Assembly (NCBI GenBank): GCA_050699975.1
Contig: JBOHGH010000007.1
Location: forward strand, 1-64,000
DNA length: 64,000 bases
Source: GCA-003244245 sp050699975
GTDB lineage: Bacteria > Actinomycetota > Actinomycetes > Mycobacteriales > Pseudonocardiaceae
Direction of reading: 5' to 3'
In this document: piece after piece, positions 20,327-29,359 of the stretch
How positions within the stretch are numbered: position 1 is the stretch's first letter
How the letters are laid out: each line of letters opens with the position of its first letter
Position numbers and translations under genes: made by a program
Notes under the pieces: generated by a model
Seen by the model: only the letters and a program-made list of their open reading frames with translations
What the model was told of the DNA's origin: nothing
The model's database searches: none

Positions 20327-21100
20327 ATGAACAGCGTGCAGGTCCACTACGAGCTCACCGGGTCATCTGATTTGCCGGTGCTTGTGCTGGCCGGGCCCCT
20401 GGGCAGCACGATGCAGATCTGGCAACCGCAGGTCGAGGCGTTTGCGGAGCGGTTCCGGGTGCTGCGTTATGACCATCGCGGGCACGGCGGATCCCCGGTG
20501 CCCAGCGGGCCGTACGTGATCGCGGACCTGGCCGTCGACGTGCTGGCGCTGCTGGACCGGCTGGATATCGAGCGCGCGGCTTTCTGCGGGCTCTCGTTGG
20601 GTGGGATGGTCGGCATCTGGCTTGCTGCGGCCGCCCCGGAGCGACTGTCCTCGCTCGTGTTGTGCAGCACCAGCGCGCATTTCGACGACGTTGGGCCCTA
20701 CCTCGAGCGGGCCGCATCAGTTCGTTGGGCGGGCACGTCCTCGCTGGCACCGGAGGTGGTCGCCGGCTGGTTTACGCCGGAATGGGCAGCTGCGCACCCG
20801 GAGGTGGTACAGCAAGCGACGCAGATGATCGCCGGGACCGCGGATGAGGGCTACGCCGCATGCTGCAGCGCCATCGCCGCCTGGGACGCCCGCAGGCTGC
20901 TCGGCCGGATCCTCACGCCAACGCTGGTGATCGCCGGTTCCCAGGATCAGCGGACGCCGGTCACTCCGCATGCCAAGGCTCTTGCCGCCGGCATTTATCG
21001 AGCGAAGCTGGAAGTTCTCGACGCCGCGCACCTGGCGCCCATCGAGCAGGCGGACCGGGCCAACCGCCTGATCGCGAAGCACGCTGCCGCCGGTCAATGA
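20327..21100 (+). CDS. Alpha/beta hydrolase, 3-oxoadipate enol-lactonase-like
   Basis: The protein has 257 residues and the alpha/beta-hydrolase fold. The nucleophile elbow is GLSLGG near residue 90, and RYDHRGHG near residue 47 and the late AHLAPIEQ give the expected oxyanion and histidine regions. The sequence is close in style to PcaD, which opens 3-oxoadipate enol-lactone in aromatic degradation, but no other pca gene is near, so the substrate is unsure. A GTG nine bases upstream is an alternative start. Confidence 0.8.
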   Translation: MNSVQVHYELTGSSDLPVLVLAGPLGSTMQIWQPQVEAFAERFRVLRYDHRGHGGSPVPSGPYVIADLAVDVLALLDRLDIERAAFCGLSLGGMVGIWLAAAAPERLSSLVLCSTSAHFDDVGPYLERAASVRWAGTSSLAPEVVAGWFTPEWAAAHPEVVQQATQMIAGTADEGYAACCSAIAAWDARRLLGRILTPTLVIAGSQDQRTPVTPHAKALAAGIYRAKLEVLDAAHLAPIEQADRANRLIAKHAAAGQ

Positions 21101-21111
21101 CCCTGGTCAAG

Positions 21112-22299
21112 CTACTTATTTCCCGAGACCCATTGCCCCCACGAGATCTGCCAGTCCCCGAAGCCATCCCACGGCTTGAGGTTGGGGCCGCCAGTGTTGA
21201 CGTTGATGACGACGTCACCCTTCTTCACATTGTCGAAGAACCACTTGGCGTTTTCCGGCGATAGGTTGATGCAGCCGTGGCTGACGTTGCTGTGGCCCTG
21301 CTGGCCGACTGACCATGGCGCGGCGTGCACGAACTCGCCGCTGTTGGAGATGCGGGTGGCCCACTGCACCTTCGTCATGTACCCACCGGCATCGAGCGAG
21401 AGGCCGAAGGTGGTCGAGTCCATCACCTTGGTCGCGTTGCGTTCGGTGACCACGTGCACCCCGTTGGCGCTGGCGAAGTCGGGCCGGCCCATGGAGATCG
21501 GCATCGTGCGCACCACCCGGCCGTTGATCTCGACGGTCATCTGGTGGGTCGCGCCGTCGGCCCGGGCAATGAAGGCATCACCGATCGTGAACTGGGACGT
21601 CCGGTCCTGCTGGCCGTACACCCCGTTGCCGAAGTCCTTGCCGTAGAAGCGAATATCCACCTTGACGTTGGTTCCGGGCTTCCAGAACTCCTGGGGGCGC
21701 CAGTGCACCTCCTTGTTGGAGAACCAGTAGAAGCCGCCCTCGACCTGTGGGGTCGTGGTCACGGTGATGGAATTCTCGGCCTCCTGCTTGTTCGCGATCG
21801 GCTCATCGAAATACAGCGCGAGCGGCTGCCCCACTCCGACTGTCTGCCCATCAGTCGGGTTTATCGACGGGTAGGCGAGAGTGCGCGGCGCGACGGTTTC
21901 GAAGCTCGACCTGATGGTCACCGGCCGGTTGTCCTCGCCCATCGCGTCGGCGTTGAACGTGTAGGCCTTGCCGTAGCCCAGGGGCTCGGTGGTCTTCCAC
22001 GTCGTCCCGTTGGGCTCAAGCTGGCCGACGACCGGCGACCCCTCCGGGTTGGTCAAGGTCACCTGGCCGAGCTTGCCCTTGGCGACGGTGACGGTGACGG
22101 GCGCCAGTGGCGAGACGTCAAGCGCGCGATCCGGCGGATCGGTGGTGATGCGCGCCACCGGAGCAGGAGGGGGCGATGGGGTGGCCTGGCGAGCCTCGGG
22201 ATTCGGGGCACTGAGGCTGCACGCCGCCAACAGGGTGCCGAGCACGCCGACGATGAGCAGCACCGCGATCATCACGGTATTCTTGACCAGCCCTGACAC
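21112..22299 (-). CDS. L,D-transpeptidase lipoprotein
   Basis: This enzyme makes 3-3 cross-links in peptidoglycan. The product has 395 residues from GTG at 22299; this start puts a lipobox LAAC with Cys27 at the right place. Two Ig-like domains follow, and then the YkuD catalytic domain with its active-site SHGCIN (HSNVSHGCINLS). A short C-terminal tail rich in Trp closes the fold, as in the mycobacterial LdtMt2 and LppS/LdtMt5 group. The neighbourhood with orn and tRNA-His also resembles the mycobacterial order. It is convergent with the hydrolase gene. Confidence 0.93.
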   Translation of the reverse strand: MSGLVKNTVMIAVLLIVGVLGTLLAACSLSAPNPEARQATPSPPPAPVARITTDPPDRALDVSPLAPVTVTVAKGKLGQVTLTNPEGSPVVGQLEPNGTTWKTTEPLGYGKAYTFNADAMGEDNRPVTIRSSFETVAPRTLAYPSINPTDGQTVGVGQPLALYFDEPIANKQEAENSITVTTTPQVEGGFYWFSNKEVHWRPQEFWKPGTNVKVDIRFYGKDFGNGVYGQQDRTSQFTIGDAFIARADGATHQMTVEINGRVVRTMPISMGRPDFASANGVHVVTERNATKVMDSTTFGLSLDAGGYMTKVQWATRISNSGEFVHAAPWSVGQQGHSNVSHGCINLSPENAKWFFDNVKKGDVVINVNTGGPNLKPWDGFGDWQISWGQWVSGNK

Positions 22300-22542
22300 T
22301 GCGCTCCAACCCCTAGCCGGACGCCACCTGCTCACCCGCACGGGGCACCATCCGTTTTCGTGATCTATCACAAGAGAACCCAGTCTGCCGCACTGGACCA
22401 CCAGACCTTGTTGGTGCATCCCGCGTGGGTACCTGTGTACCGACGCACGGCGACGGCGCCTGGTTGCCTGTGTCCTGACTCGGTCCTACTGACACCAACG
22501 TGCTAGCGTCCTGCACGTCACGCCGGGAGGGCGTCGACACCA

Positions 22543-22621
<79 letters not shown>

Positions 22622-22666
22622 CTCACCTGTGGTAATGGGACTAAGAAGATCGAATTATGGGATCTT

Positions 22667-22684
22667 TGTCCAACGGATTGTCCA
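22667..22684 (+). repeat. TGTCCA-N6-TGTCCA direct repeat pair, copy 1
   Basis: Two TGTCCA words lie 12 bp apart between the attachment site and the integrase. The same pair with the same spacing is at 25816-25833, and a degenerate version lies at about 26026-26044 before the second integrase. It may be an arm-type binding site of the recombinase. Confidence 0.45.
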
Positions 22685-22708
22685 TTACCGCGCTGTACGG
22701 TGCGGTTT

Positions 22709-23696
22709 ATGGCACGCAGGAAGCAGCTTCCGAAGGACTGACGGGCATCCGCCAGCGCGGCGGTACGTACCAGGTTCGGGTCTCTGCCGGGTATGACCCG
22801 GTGACTGGTCGGCAGCTCATGCTTAGCGGTTCGGCAGAGACCGAGGACGCGGCGATCGCGATCCGCGATCGGCTGCGCCAGCAGGTGCGGGACAACACGG
22901 CAGCCCGAACCAATGTCACCCTCGGCTACCTGCTTGATGAGTGGTTGTCGGGGCATCAGGTCGAGGAGACAACCCGCGACAGCTACCGACTGCTGATCAA
23001 CGGCTTCATCGGCCCGGCGCTTGGCGCTACTCCTCTGGCTCAGCTGTGTCGGCAGGGTCCGCGTCCGTTCGAGCCAAGATCGCAAACGCCGCGTGGGAGC
23101 AGGATGCGGATTGGGGCACGTTTGTGTGGCTGACCTTCGTCACCGGTGCCCGGCGCGGCGAGTTGGTCGCCCTCGCGTGGGAGCATGTCGACCTAGTCTC
23201 CGGATTGCTGACCATCCGCCGCAACCTGGTCCGGCGCAACGGCACGACGATCCTCAAGGACACCAAGACTCACCAGATGCGGGTGATCAAGCTCGACCAG
23301 GACACCATCACAATCCTGAGCCAGCACAAGGCACGCGCTGTGCAACGTTGCGCCGACCACGGCATCACGCTGGACGATGACGCCTTTGTGTTCTCCTACT
23401 CCCCCGACCACCGGCGGAACTGCGACCCGGACGCCATCACCCACCGATACGGAAAGATGGCCGCCGATCTCGGCATCGACACGCACCTGCATGCGCTGAG
23501 GCATTACAGCGCCACCGAACTACTCGCTGGCGGCGTCGACCTGCGCACCGTGGCAGGCAGGCTCGGCCACGCGGGCGGCGGAGCAACAACGCTCAAGGTT
23601 TATGCCGCCTGGCTCGCCGGTGCCGACACGAAAGCCGCCGACCTCATCGCCTCCCGCCTCCCCCGCCCGCCCCAGGTACACGACGAGCGGACCTAA
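22709..23696 (+). pseudogene. Tyrosine recombinase/integrase, broken
   Basis: This is a phage-type integrase next to its tRNA target. The reading is interrupted. It starts as MARRKQLPKD at 22709 and meets a stop at once. It continues in another frame with GIRQRGGTYQVRVSAGYDP and the arm-binding domain up to about 23040, and a third frame then carries the catalytic domain (FVTGARRGELVALAW, HALRHYSATELL and LGHAG). Between the two larger parts about 100 residues of the core-binding domain are missing compared with the usual family length. It therefore has at least one frameshift and one deletion and is most likely inactive. Confidence 0.85.
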
Positions 23697-23805
23697 CCGC
23701 CGACATCCGGATTGCCATCGCCGCCGGCAAGACAACCCAACGGTTATGACCCGCACCAAATCTTCAGCAACGCCTTTCTCGATCTCATCAGGTCATGGCC
23801 TTCGC

Positions 23806-24726
23806 TCACCGGTCGTTCAGCGCCTGGGTGAGCCGGGGGGTGATCCAGTCGAGGACGTAGGGGATGCTCAGGACCGACGGGTAAGCGATCCCGACCGAGA
23901 CATCGTTGGCGAGGTGGATGTACGCGCCGCGCTGGACGGCGGGGAGCTGCTGGAACAGCGGATTGTCTTCGAGGGCAGTACTGAATTCCTCGGAGTGGTA
24001 GCTCAGCATCACGACATCGGCGTCCAGGACATTGAGCTGCTCCAGGCTCACCTGCGCAAAGCCCGGATAAGGCGACGACAGAACGGTCACCTTCGGCGAC
24101 AGGACGAGACCGAGCTGTCCCAGCACGATCGCCGAGGTGTCCTGGGCGGAGCTAATCGTCCACACCTCCCCGGGGGCTGTCACCGGACCGTTGGTGTAGG
24201 TCTTGCTTTCCCAGTCGGGGTGGGCGTCGCGGACCGCTGTCAGCTTGGCCTCGGTGTCCTCGACCAGGCGGCGGGCCTCGTTCGCCAGCCCAACCGCCTC
24301 GCCTACCCGGATGGTGCTCTGCTGCCAGGTGTCCCTCTGGGCGATGGTCGTCGGGCCGATGACCTTGGCGATCCGTTCGAGGCGTGGCCGGTCAGTGTCG
24401 TAGTCGTTGTTGGTGGTGTTGTAGGTGGTGGCCACGATGAGGTCGGGCTTGAGCGCAGCCACCTGCTCGAAGGGTAGGCCGTCGGTGTCTCTCACCAGCT
24501 CGACGTGCCGGGAGCCGAGTGCGGCGGCCGTCCATGGGTGGATTCCGCTCTCCTGGTTGAAAGCGGCCGACATGCCGACCGGGGTGATCCCGAGGGCGAT
24601 GAGGGCATCGGCGTCGATACTCTGACCCAGCGCCACCACTCGAGTCGCCAGTGGCGTTGGGCTCGCGGTGCCGGTGCCGCCGCCGGCTGGGCCGCTATCA
24701 GAGCAGGCGGTGAGTCCCAGCAGCAC
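23806..24726 (-). CDS. Iron-siderophore ABC transporter substrate-binding lipoprotein
   Basis: The protein has about 306 residues of the FecB/BtuF fold that captures ferric siderophores outside the membrane. It shows the N-terminal lobe start RVVALGQSIDADALIALGITPVG, the LPFEQVAALKPDLIV strand and a C-terminal lobe with LEQLNVLDADVVML. A lipobox (LTAC) stands within ten residues of the GTG at 24726, which is too short for a signal peptide. In the same frame just upstream, 24742-24762 reads RRRFLRG, a twin-arginine-like motif, but no start codon is found before it. A small frameshift in the signal region is likely. No permease or ATPase gene is near. Confidence 0.78.
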   Translation of the reverse strand: MLLGLTACSDSGPAGGGTGTASPTPLATRVVALGQSIDADALIALGITPVGMSAAFNQESGIHPWTAAALGSRHVELVRDTDGLPFEQVAALKPDLIVATTYNTTNNDYDTDRPRLERIAKVIGPTTIAQRDTWQQSTIRVGEAVGLANEARRLVEDTEAKLTAVRDAHPDWESKTYTNGPVTAPGEVWTISSAQDTSAIVLGQLGLVLSPKVTVLSSPYPGFAQVSLEQLNVLDADVVMLSYHSEEFSTALEDNPLFQQLPAVQRGAYIHLANDVSVGIAYPSVLSIPYVLDWITPRLTQALNDR

Positions 24727-24910
24727 GGCGCCGCCAGCCGTCCCTCGGAGGAACCTGCGACGGGTGACCGGACCCAGCCTCGTTCTTGATCGACACCTAG
24801 TTAGAACGCCGAGGGGTGCCGCCGGGGACGGATGGGGGCAGTGATGGTCACGACGACTCCAAGGTGAAGATCACGGGATACCCTGATCATGTCGATCTTG
24901 TTTGCCAGGG

Positions 24911-24924
24911 TAAGGCTGACCTTA
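24911..24924. promoter_or_regulatory. IdeR/DtxR-like iron box
   Basis: TAAGG-CTGA-CCTTA is a perfect 5-bp-arm palindrome lying between the divergent siderophore-binding gene (start 24726) and the heme-binding pseudogene (start near 25027). The reverse strand AAGGTCAGCCTTA resembles the core TAGGTTAGCCTAA of IdeR boxes. Both flanking genes concern iron uptake, which supports an iron-repressed role. Confidence 0.55.
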
Positions 24925-25026
24925 GCTCGAAGATTCCCATCTGGATAATAGGCGAGTTATGTCCGATTATCATCGCTATCCGCCCTCTTGTAAGGCAAGA
25001 CTGACCATGATCTACGCTCGCAGGGC

Positions 25027-25610
25027 ATGCGCCCTGCTCGGCTCCTCTCGCGCTGCTCGCTGCGGCTTGCTCATCGCCTGCCCTAGCGGTGAACCCGCTC
25101 AGCTAAGAGTCCAGGCTCGCAGGGCTAAAGCTCGCGGGGCTGACGTTCGCACCGCCCTCCGGGCCACTGCCGGTTGTCGTGACCGACAGCACCGGCGCCG
25201 ACGTCATCGTTACCTCGGCCGAGCGGATCATCCCGGTAAACGGCGACCTCGCCGAGGTGGTCTACGCACTCGGCTCGGGACCTCTCGGCGACCTACCCGC
25301 CCGAGGTGGAGTCAGTGCCCTGATCTGGTATCAGCGGTCGCTCGTCCCGGCGCCGGTGGCTGCCTTTCGGCCGACCGTCGTGCTGGCCAACACACTGGCC
25401 GTCTCATCTGGCGCGATCGACCAGATCCAGGCCCTCGCCCCTACCCTCGTGCTCGACTACCCGAACACTGTCGACGGCCCGCCGGAGAAGGTCCGGGCGG
25501 CCGGTCACCCGGCGTCCCCGAGGGGGGTGAGGAGTTCGCCCGCAACGTCGAGCGATCGCCACGGCACGCAACCTGGCCACTCGCGTCACCGACCGGTCCT
25601 GTATCGCTGA
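25027..25610 (+). pseudogene. Heme ABC transporter binding lipoprotein (HmuT-like), broken
   Basis: Pieces of one lipoprotein are spread over different frames. A lipobox signal (ALLAAACSSPA) lies near 25050-25080 in one frame and soon ends in a stop. The body continues in another with PLPVVVTDSTGADV, SAERIIPVNGDLAEVVYALG and, after a small gap, YQRSLVPAPVAAFRPTVVLA and LVLDYPNTVDGPPEKV. A piece with DLSATYPPEVE is in yet another frame. These blocks are typical of HmuT, which binds heme for import. The C-terminal half of the gene is absent. At least three lesions show that it is decayed. Confidence 0.75.
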
Positions 25611-25815
25611 ACCACCCCGGGTTCGGTAGAGACTCGTTGTTGGGGTCAGGCGACCAGGCTGATCAGGTCGCCCAACTCACAGTGCCCGCTACTATGAACA
25701 GACCTCACCCCTTCGGTAGATGATTGCTTCGCTACCAGGGCAATCACCGCGTGATCAGGGAGATCACGGATACTACGAGCGCGAAGAAGGATAGCGGCTC
25801 GACAAGAATGGATCT

Positions 25816-25833
25816 TGTCCATTGAACTGTCCA
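25816..25833 (+). repeat. TGTCCA-N6-TGTCCA direct repeat pair, copy 2
   Basis: The same word pair and spacing as at 22667-22684, again preceded by GATCTT. It lies about 100 bp before the distal attachment copy at 25929. Confidence 0.45.
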
Positions 25834-25928
25834 TTAACTCGGGTCCATGAGGTGCCCTTGGTGCCTCTCCGACGAAACCAGAGCAAGCAAAATCCTAGGT
25901 AGTACTCCTCTGAATGGGTGGACTTCGC

Positions 25929-25977
25929 ACTCTTAATCAGCGGGTTCGGGGTTCGAGTCCTTGGCGGCGTACCACCT
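25929..25977 (+). repeat. attR-like copy of the tRNA-Lys 3' end
   Basis: These 49 bases match 22573-22621 at 47 positions; two C to T changes fall in the acceptor part. It cannot form a tRNA because the 5' half is absent. It bounds the 3.4-kb island and is followed by a second integrase relic, which suggests two elements inserted in tandem at the same tRNA. Confidence 0.88.
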
Positions 25978-26063
25978 TCTAGCTGGGGAAACCGACTTAT
26001 GTAGATCAAATAAGTGGACCTCCGTTCATTGAGATGTCGGTTATTCGTTCTCTGCGCTGCGGT

Positions 26064-26500
26064 GTGGCACGCAGGAAGTGGCCGGCGAAGGACCTGCCGG
26101 CATCCGCCAGAGGGGCGGCACTTACCATCCGCGTCTCTGCCGGGTACGACCGGTGATAGGCCATGCTCAGCAACTCGGCCGACCGAAGACGCGGCGGTGC
26201 TGGCCCGCGACCAGTTACGCGCGCAGGGTGCGGGACACTATGGCAGCGTGGACCAACGTCACGCTCGGCTACATGCTCGCCAGTGGCTCTCCGGGGCATG
26301 AGGTCGAGGAGAACGACCCGCGACAGCCGCTGGCTGCTGATCAACGGTTTCATCGGCCCAGCACTCGGCGACACTCCCCTGGACCGGCCGTCTCGTTCAG
26401 GGCGGTGGCAGCAAGGTCTACGCCACCGGGGTCGCCAGTGCCGACACGAAAGCCGCCGACGTCATCGCTTCCCGTCTCCCCTGGCACCCCGGGTACACGG
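26064..26500 (+). pseudogene. Second integrase relic
   Basis: This is a heavily decayed relative of the integrase at 22709. From GTG at 26064 the DNA reads as the same MARRK start, then the IRQRGG, arm-domain and GHEVEE blocks in changing frames up to about 26390. It then jumps to the integrase end (KVYATGVASADTKAADVIASR). The whole catalytic core is missing. It stands in the same place behind the distal attachment copy as the first integrase stands behind tRNA-Lys. Confidence 0.75.
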
Positions 26501-26598
26501 CACCTGTTAGCCGATCATGGGACGCCGTAGCGGTCCCGGCGGGGCCGTCACAACGCCGTCCAACCGTCATAGTGCTACCCCGAACCCGTCACGGTCAG

Positions 26599-26632
26599 GC
26601 GAAACCCGTCACATCGCCGTGACGGGTTTCGC
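26599..26632. terminator. Strong hairpin after integrase relic
   Basis: GCGAAACCCGTCAC at 26599-26612 pairs perfectly with 26619-26632 around a 6-nt loop. There is no T-run, as is common for actinobacterial terminators. It follows the integrase relic and may also close the minus-strand transcript that ends at 26843. Confidence 0.65.
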
Positions 26633-26842
26633 AGTGCCCTGAGCTGCAGGAACCTGATGTGTGCCGGGTGTGGCTTAGTCGGCCGTGTCCGCTGCGGCAC
26701 GTGGTATCCGCAGACGAGCCGCGTGAACTGACCCATGCCAAGGACACTCAACGCATGGAACCGGTCGGGCCGCCGGGAGCCAGGCGTCGGGGCCGCTCGC
26801 TCAGCCGACGGCCCGACCGGGGTTTGCGGGCAGGTGCCCAGC

Positions 26843-27015
26843 TCACCCCAGCCACTCTCCGAGGGTGCTGTGCTGTGCAGTGCGGTCGCGGCCTGTACAT
26901 CGAGTCGCAACACGCAGCAGTTCGCCGCGTGCGGGTTGAGCACGATGACCCCGTCCTCCTTGGTCACCAGCAGGTTAGTGAAACCGGTCGCGCCGTGCGA
27001 CTGACAAGTCGTCAT
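26843..27015 (-). pseudogene. Small unknown protein with 5-bp frameshift
   Basis: From ATG at 27015 the DNA reads MTTCQSHGATGFTNLL, then GVIVLNPHAANCCVLRLD and ATALHST. The coding sense then breaks. In the third frame it ends normally as TLGEWLG and a stop at 26843. The break coincides with a directly repeated GTGCT (26865-26874, plus strand); removing one copy restores one open frame of about 55 residues. The shape, a short beta-rich protein ending in L-x-EWLG, recalls small actinobacterial proteins often found near XRE regulators, and an XRE gene is indeed divergent here. I cannot give a function. Confidence 0.5.
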
Positions 27016-27193
27016 GACCACCAGGCGGTGGCTGCCGCGCGCATTGTCCCCGTGGCGCCGCAACGACGGTTCATCTACCACGAGCGAACCTGCACGGACA
27101 TGACTCGGACAGCAACTCCACGAACGGCCGCCGGGACGTGACCCTGGGCGGGACCGGCCGACAGCGATGACCTGGGCCAACACCAGCGGCGTT

Positions 27194-27235
27194 CGGGCGG
27201 GCGGGCGGGCGGGCGGGCGGGCGGGCGGGCGGGCG
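27194..27235. repeat. (CGGG)n tetranucleotide array
   Basis: About ten uninterrupted copies of CGGG. It lies in the noncoding space between the small frameshifted gene and the XRE regulator. On the other strand it would read as Arg-Pro-Pro-Ala repeats, which is not a real protein. Confidence 0.9.
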
Positions 27236-27535
27236 TACCCAATCGAGGCCACGGTGTTCGTTCGAGTTGCCGCGCAGTGCCATGGTGACGTCGCGGTGTC
27301 CTCGAGCGCGTCGTGGCGGGTACCCGGAGTCCCGCCAGGGCCACGGCAGGATTGGCCCCGGGGCCGGCCGGGGCAAGCGGATCACAGGGGCCTCATCCTG
27401 ACCACTGCGTACGGCCAGCTCAGGACTCGCGATCAACATGACACCCTCCGACTGTCAGGTTCTGCTTGCTGCCGTTAGTCTGATCGACACTGACCACCAG
27501 GAGAACGGCTCAGAGGTTCACAAGCGTTGACAGCA

Positions 27536-28237
27536 ATGACGGTGGGAGAAACGCTGAGGGCGGCCCGCAACGCCGCCGGGATCAGCTTGTGTGTGATGGC
27601 TACCCGCACGCACTACAGCAAGGCCTACCTCAGCATGGTGGAAACTGGCAAACGGGCTGCGACCACAGATGTGGTCAAGGCGTACGAGAGAGTGCTCGGC
27701 ATAGGCCAGTTAGGTGATGACGTGAACCGTAGGGACTTTTTCAAGGTAGCCAGCCTCGTCGCCGGAAATACCACAGTAGCTTCTGGCTTAGCGGCCAGCA
27801 TTGCAGGCAATGACCCCGGCCCACTTGCCACAGTCCAGACTACGCACGGCACCGACCTTGCGATAGCGACTCTGGCTGATCGTGGCACAGTGGTGCACCT
27901 GCGACGGTGGCTGGATAACGGCGATAACCCCGTCCTGCGGGTAAATGCCGCCGGAATCCTCGCCAAAATTCCTGGACAGTTCGAGGCGTCCCACGTGACT
28001 GCAGCTCTCGGTCGAGACCTCGACGTCCGTAGCCGCTACATGACCGCCGTAGTCGCACGCGTCTGTGGCCTAGACTGGCCCGTCGCCGCGCGGCTCGCTG
28101 AAAATCCTGCAGGTTTTCCACAACCCGTTCTGGTGGCCCAAAGATTCTCCCGTGAAGCGGTCAGCGATCGCGACGCGGGCGCGCGATGGTGTGCCGCTGC
28201 AATGCTGCAGGCGCTCAGTCCCCTGATTGGAAGGTAG
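27536..28237 (+). CDS. XRE-type helix-turn-helix regulator
   Basis: The protein has 233 residues. The N-terminal XRE domain occupies about residues 3-60 (GETLRAARNAAGISLCVMATRTHYSKAYLSMVE is the helix region, here cut in meaning at the turn). A middle stretch with NRRDFFKVASLVAG resembles a twin-arginine-like segment seen in many actinobacterial XRE proteins, though it is probably not exported. The C-terminal half is helical. Three bases separate its stop from the next GTG, so the PCC gene is in the same operon. Target genes are unknown. Confidence 0.8.
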   Translation: MTVGETLRAARNAAGISLCVMATRTHYSKAYLSMVETGKRAATTDVVKAYERVLGIGQLGDDVNRRDFFKVASLVAGNTTVASGLAASIAGNDPGPLATVQTTHGTDLAIATLADRGTVVHLRRWLDNGDNPVLRVNAAGILAKIPGQFEASHVTAALGRDLDVRSRYMTAVVARVCGLDWPVAARLAENPAGFPQPVLVAQRFSREAVSDRDAGARWCAAAMLQALSPLIGR

Positions 28238-28240
28238 CCC

Positions 28241-28570
28241 GTGGTTGTCATCGAGGTCCGCAACGCTGAACTGATGGAGACCGTGAGCAAGGAGGCGAAG
28301 CGTCTCAACATCGATAACGGGGCCATCGTCAGCCTAATCGGCGCCGTGGACAGCTTCACTATCTCCACCATGCCCAAACACGACGCCACCAAAGACGTCA
28401 TCACCGACTACACCCTACCCGCCGAGATGACCGGTACCGGGGAGATTACCAACGGCACGGTTCACATCCACGCTGTCATGGCCATAGAAGGCGATCAAGC
28501 ACTCGCCGGACACCTCCACCACGCAGAAATCGGAACCTTCTTCGCACGCGCCTACGTCATCCCCTGCTAA
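28241..28570 (+). CDS. PCC (DUF296) domain protein
   Basis: The product has 109 residues and is a single PCC domain, the trimeric fold of plant AT-hook proteins and archaeal AF0104. The typical end is clear: GTGEITNGTVHIHAVM followed by AGHLHHAEIGTFFARAYV. The function in bacteria is not settled; metal binding by the HIH and HLHH histidines is possible. Tight coupling with the XRE gene suggests that they act together. Confidence 0.85.
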   Translation: MVVIEVRNAELMETVSKEAKRLNIDNGAIVSLIGAVDSFTISTMPKHDATKDVITDYTLPAEMTGTGEITNGTVHIHAVMAIEGDQALAGHLHHAEIGTFFARAYVIPC

Positions 28571-28601
28571 ATGTCCGCTAGACTCAGAAAACGACGCACC
28601 C

Positions 28602-28627
28602 GGCTGTCTATCACCCGAGAGACAGCC
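28602..28627. terminator. Hairpin after PCC gene
   Basis: GGCTGTCT at 28602-28609 pairs with AGACAGCC at 28620-28627 around a 10-nt loop, 32 bases after the PCC stop. It may end the XRE-PCC transcript. The stem is short, so the call is weak. Confidence 0.35.
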
Positions 28628-28783
28628 ACAAGAAAAAGCAAAGGATCCGACACTCGGGCCGAGTATGCTGATCGAAGTTTCCCTAGACCCCGATCCTAGA
28701 TCGCAGAGGCAGATGGGTACCCGCCCGAGATGCTGAAACGGCCGTTTGGGGGTGGTGGGTGAGGCACGTGCCCTAGCAGAGGG

Positions 28784-29320
28784 TCAGTGCCTCACTGTCT
28801 GGCCCCACACGGTCAGCACCGCCAACGCCCACCGGCTCGCGCGATGAGAGTCTCGGGCCCAGTAGCCGGGTTGCCAGTCGGGGTCATTCTGCCGACCGCG
28901 GGGCGAGGACGGCGGCAGTACGCCCGCTGGCGGACGCCGAAATGGGTCCCTCTGACTGGTCAGGACTGGATGCCGAGGCGGTCGACCCGCACTCCGCGAA
29001 GCCGACCGTTCCTGGTAGGACACCCACCGGCCACCACACGTCCAGCACTCATGGGTCTTCTCCTGGACGCGCCCCTGGACCACCTTGACCAGCGGACACT
29101 GGGCGGCGAGGGCGTCCAGATATGCCGCCTGCCGCTGCTCCGACTCCGGCTGGTTACGGACACGCGCTGTGAAGTACTCCACCTCAACGAGGTGCTGGGC
29201 AGGCTGAATGAGGCGGAGAGCCAGCGCCTGCAGGTCTAGCCACAGGTACTTGCGACCGTGCTTGGCCTTGAGACCGTGGTAGAGGTTGAAGCCGTCCACG
29301 TAGGCCTTCACCCGATCCAC
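28784..29320 (-). CDS. NYN-domain protein, C-terminus altered
   Basis: The N-terminal part is a good NYN domain: KAYVDGFNLYHG with the first acidic residue, then VEYFTARV and a CWTCGG zinc-like pair. After SYQE, where the family normally continues with the second and third acidic motifs (a D-x-x-I and an SGDSD-like block), the reading becomes Arg/Ser/Pro-rich and loses all similarity. The gene therefore looks frameshifted or truncated after about 100 residues and probably lacks a complete active site. GTG at 29320 follows GGAGGGG. Confidence 0.6.
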   Translation of the reverse strand: MDRVKAYVDGFNLYHGLKAKHGRKYLWLDLQALALRLIQPAQHLVEVEYFTARVRNQPESEQRQAAYLDALAAQCPLVKVVQGRVQEKTHECWTCGGRWVSYQERSASRSAGRPPRHPVLTSQRDPFRRPPAGVLPPSSPRGRQNDPDWQPGYWARDSHRASRWALAVLTVWGQTVRH

Positions 29321-29359
29321 GGGCCCCTCCTGGTGCAACACGTTGTTGGTCGTCGGAAC

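Noticed and set aside
27071..27439. Arg/Pro/Ala repeat proteins on the minus strand
   Set aside because: They are translations of the (CGGG)n array and have no other support.
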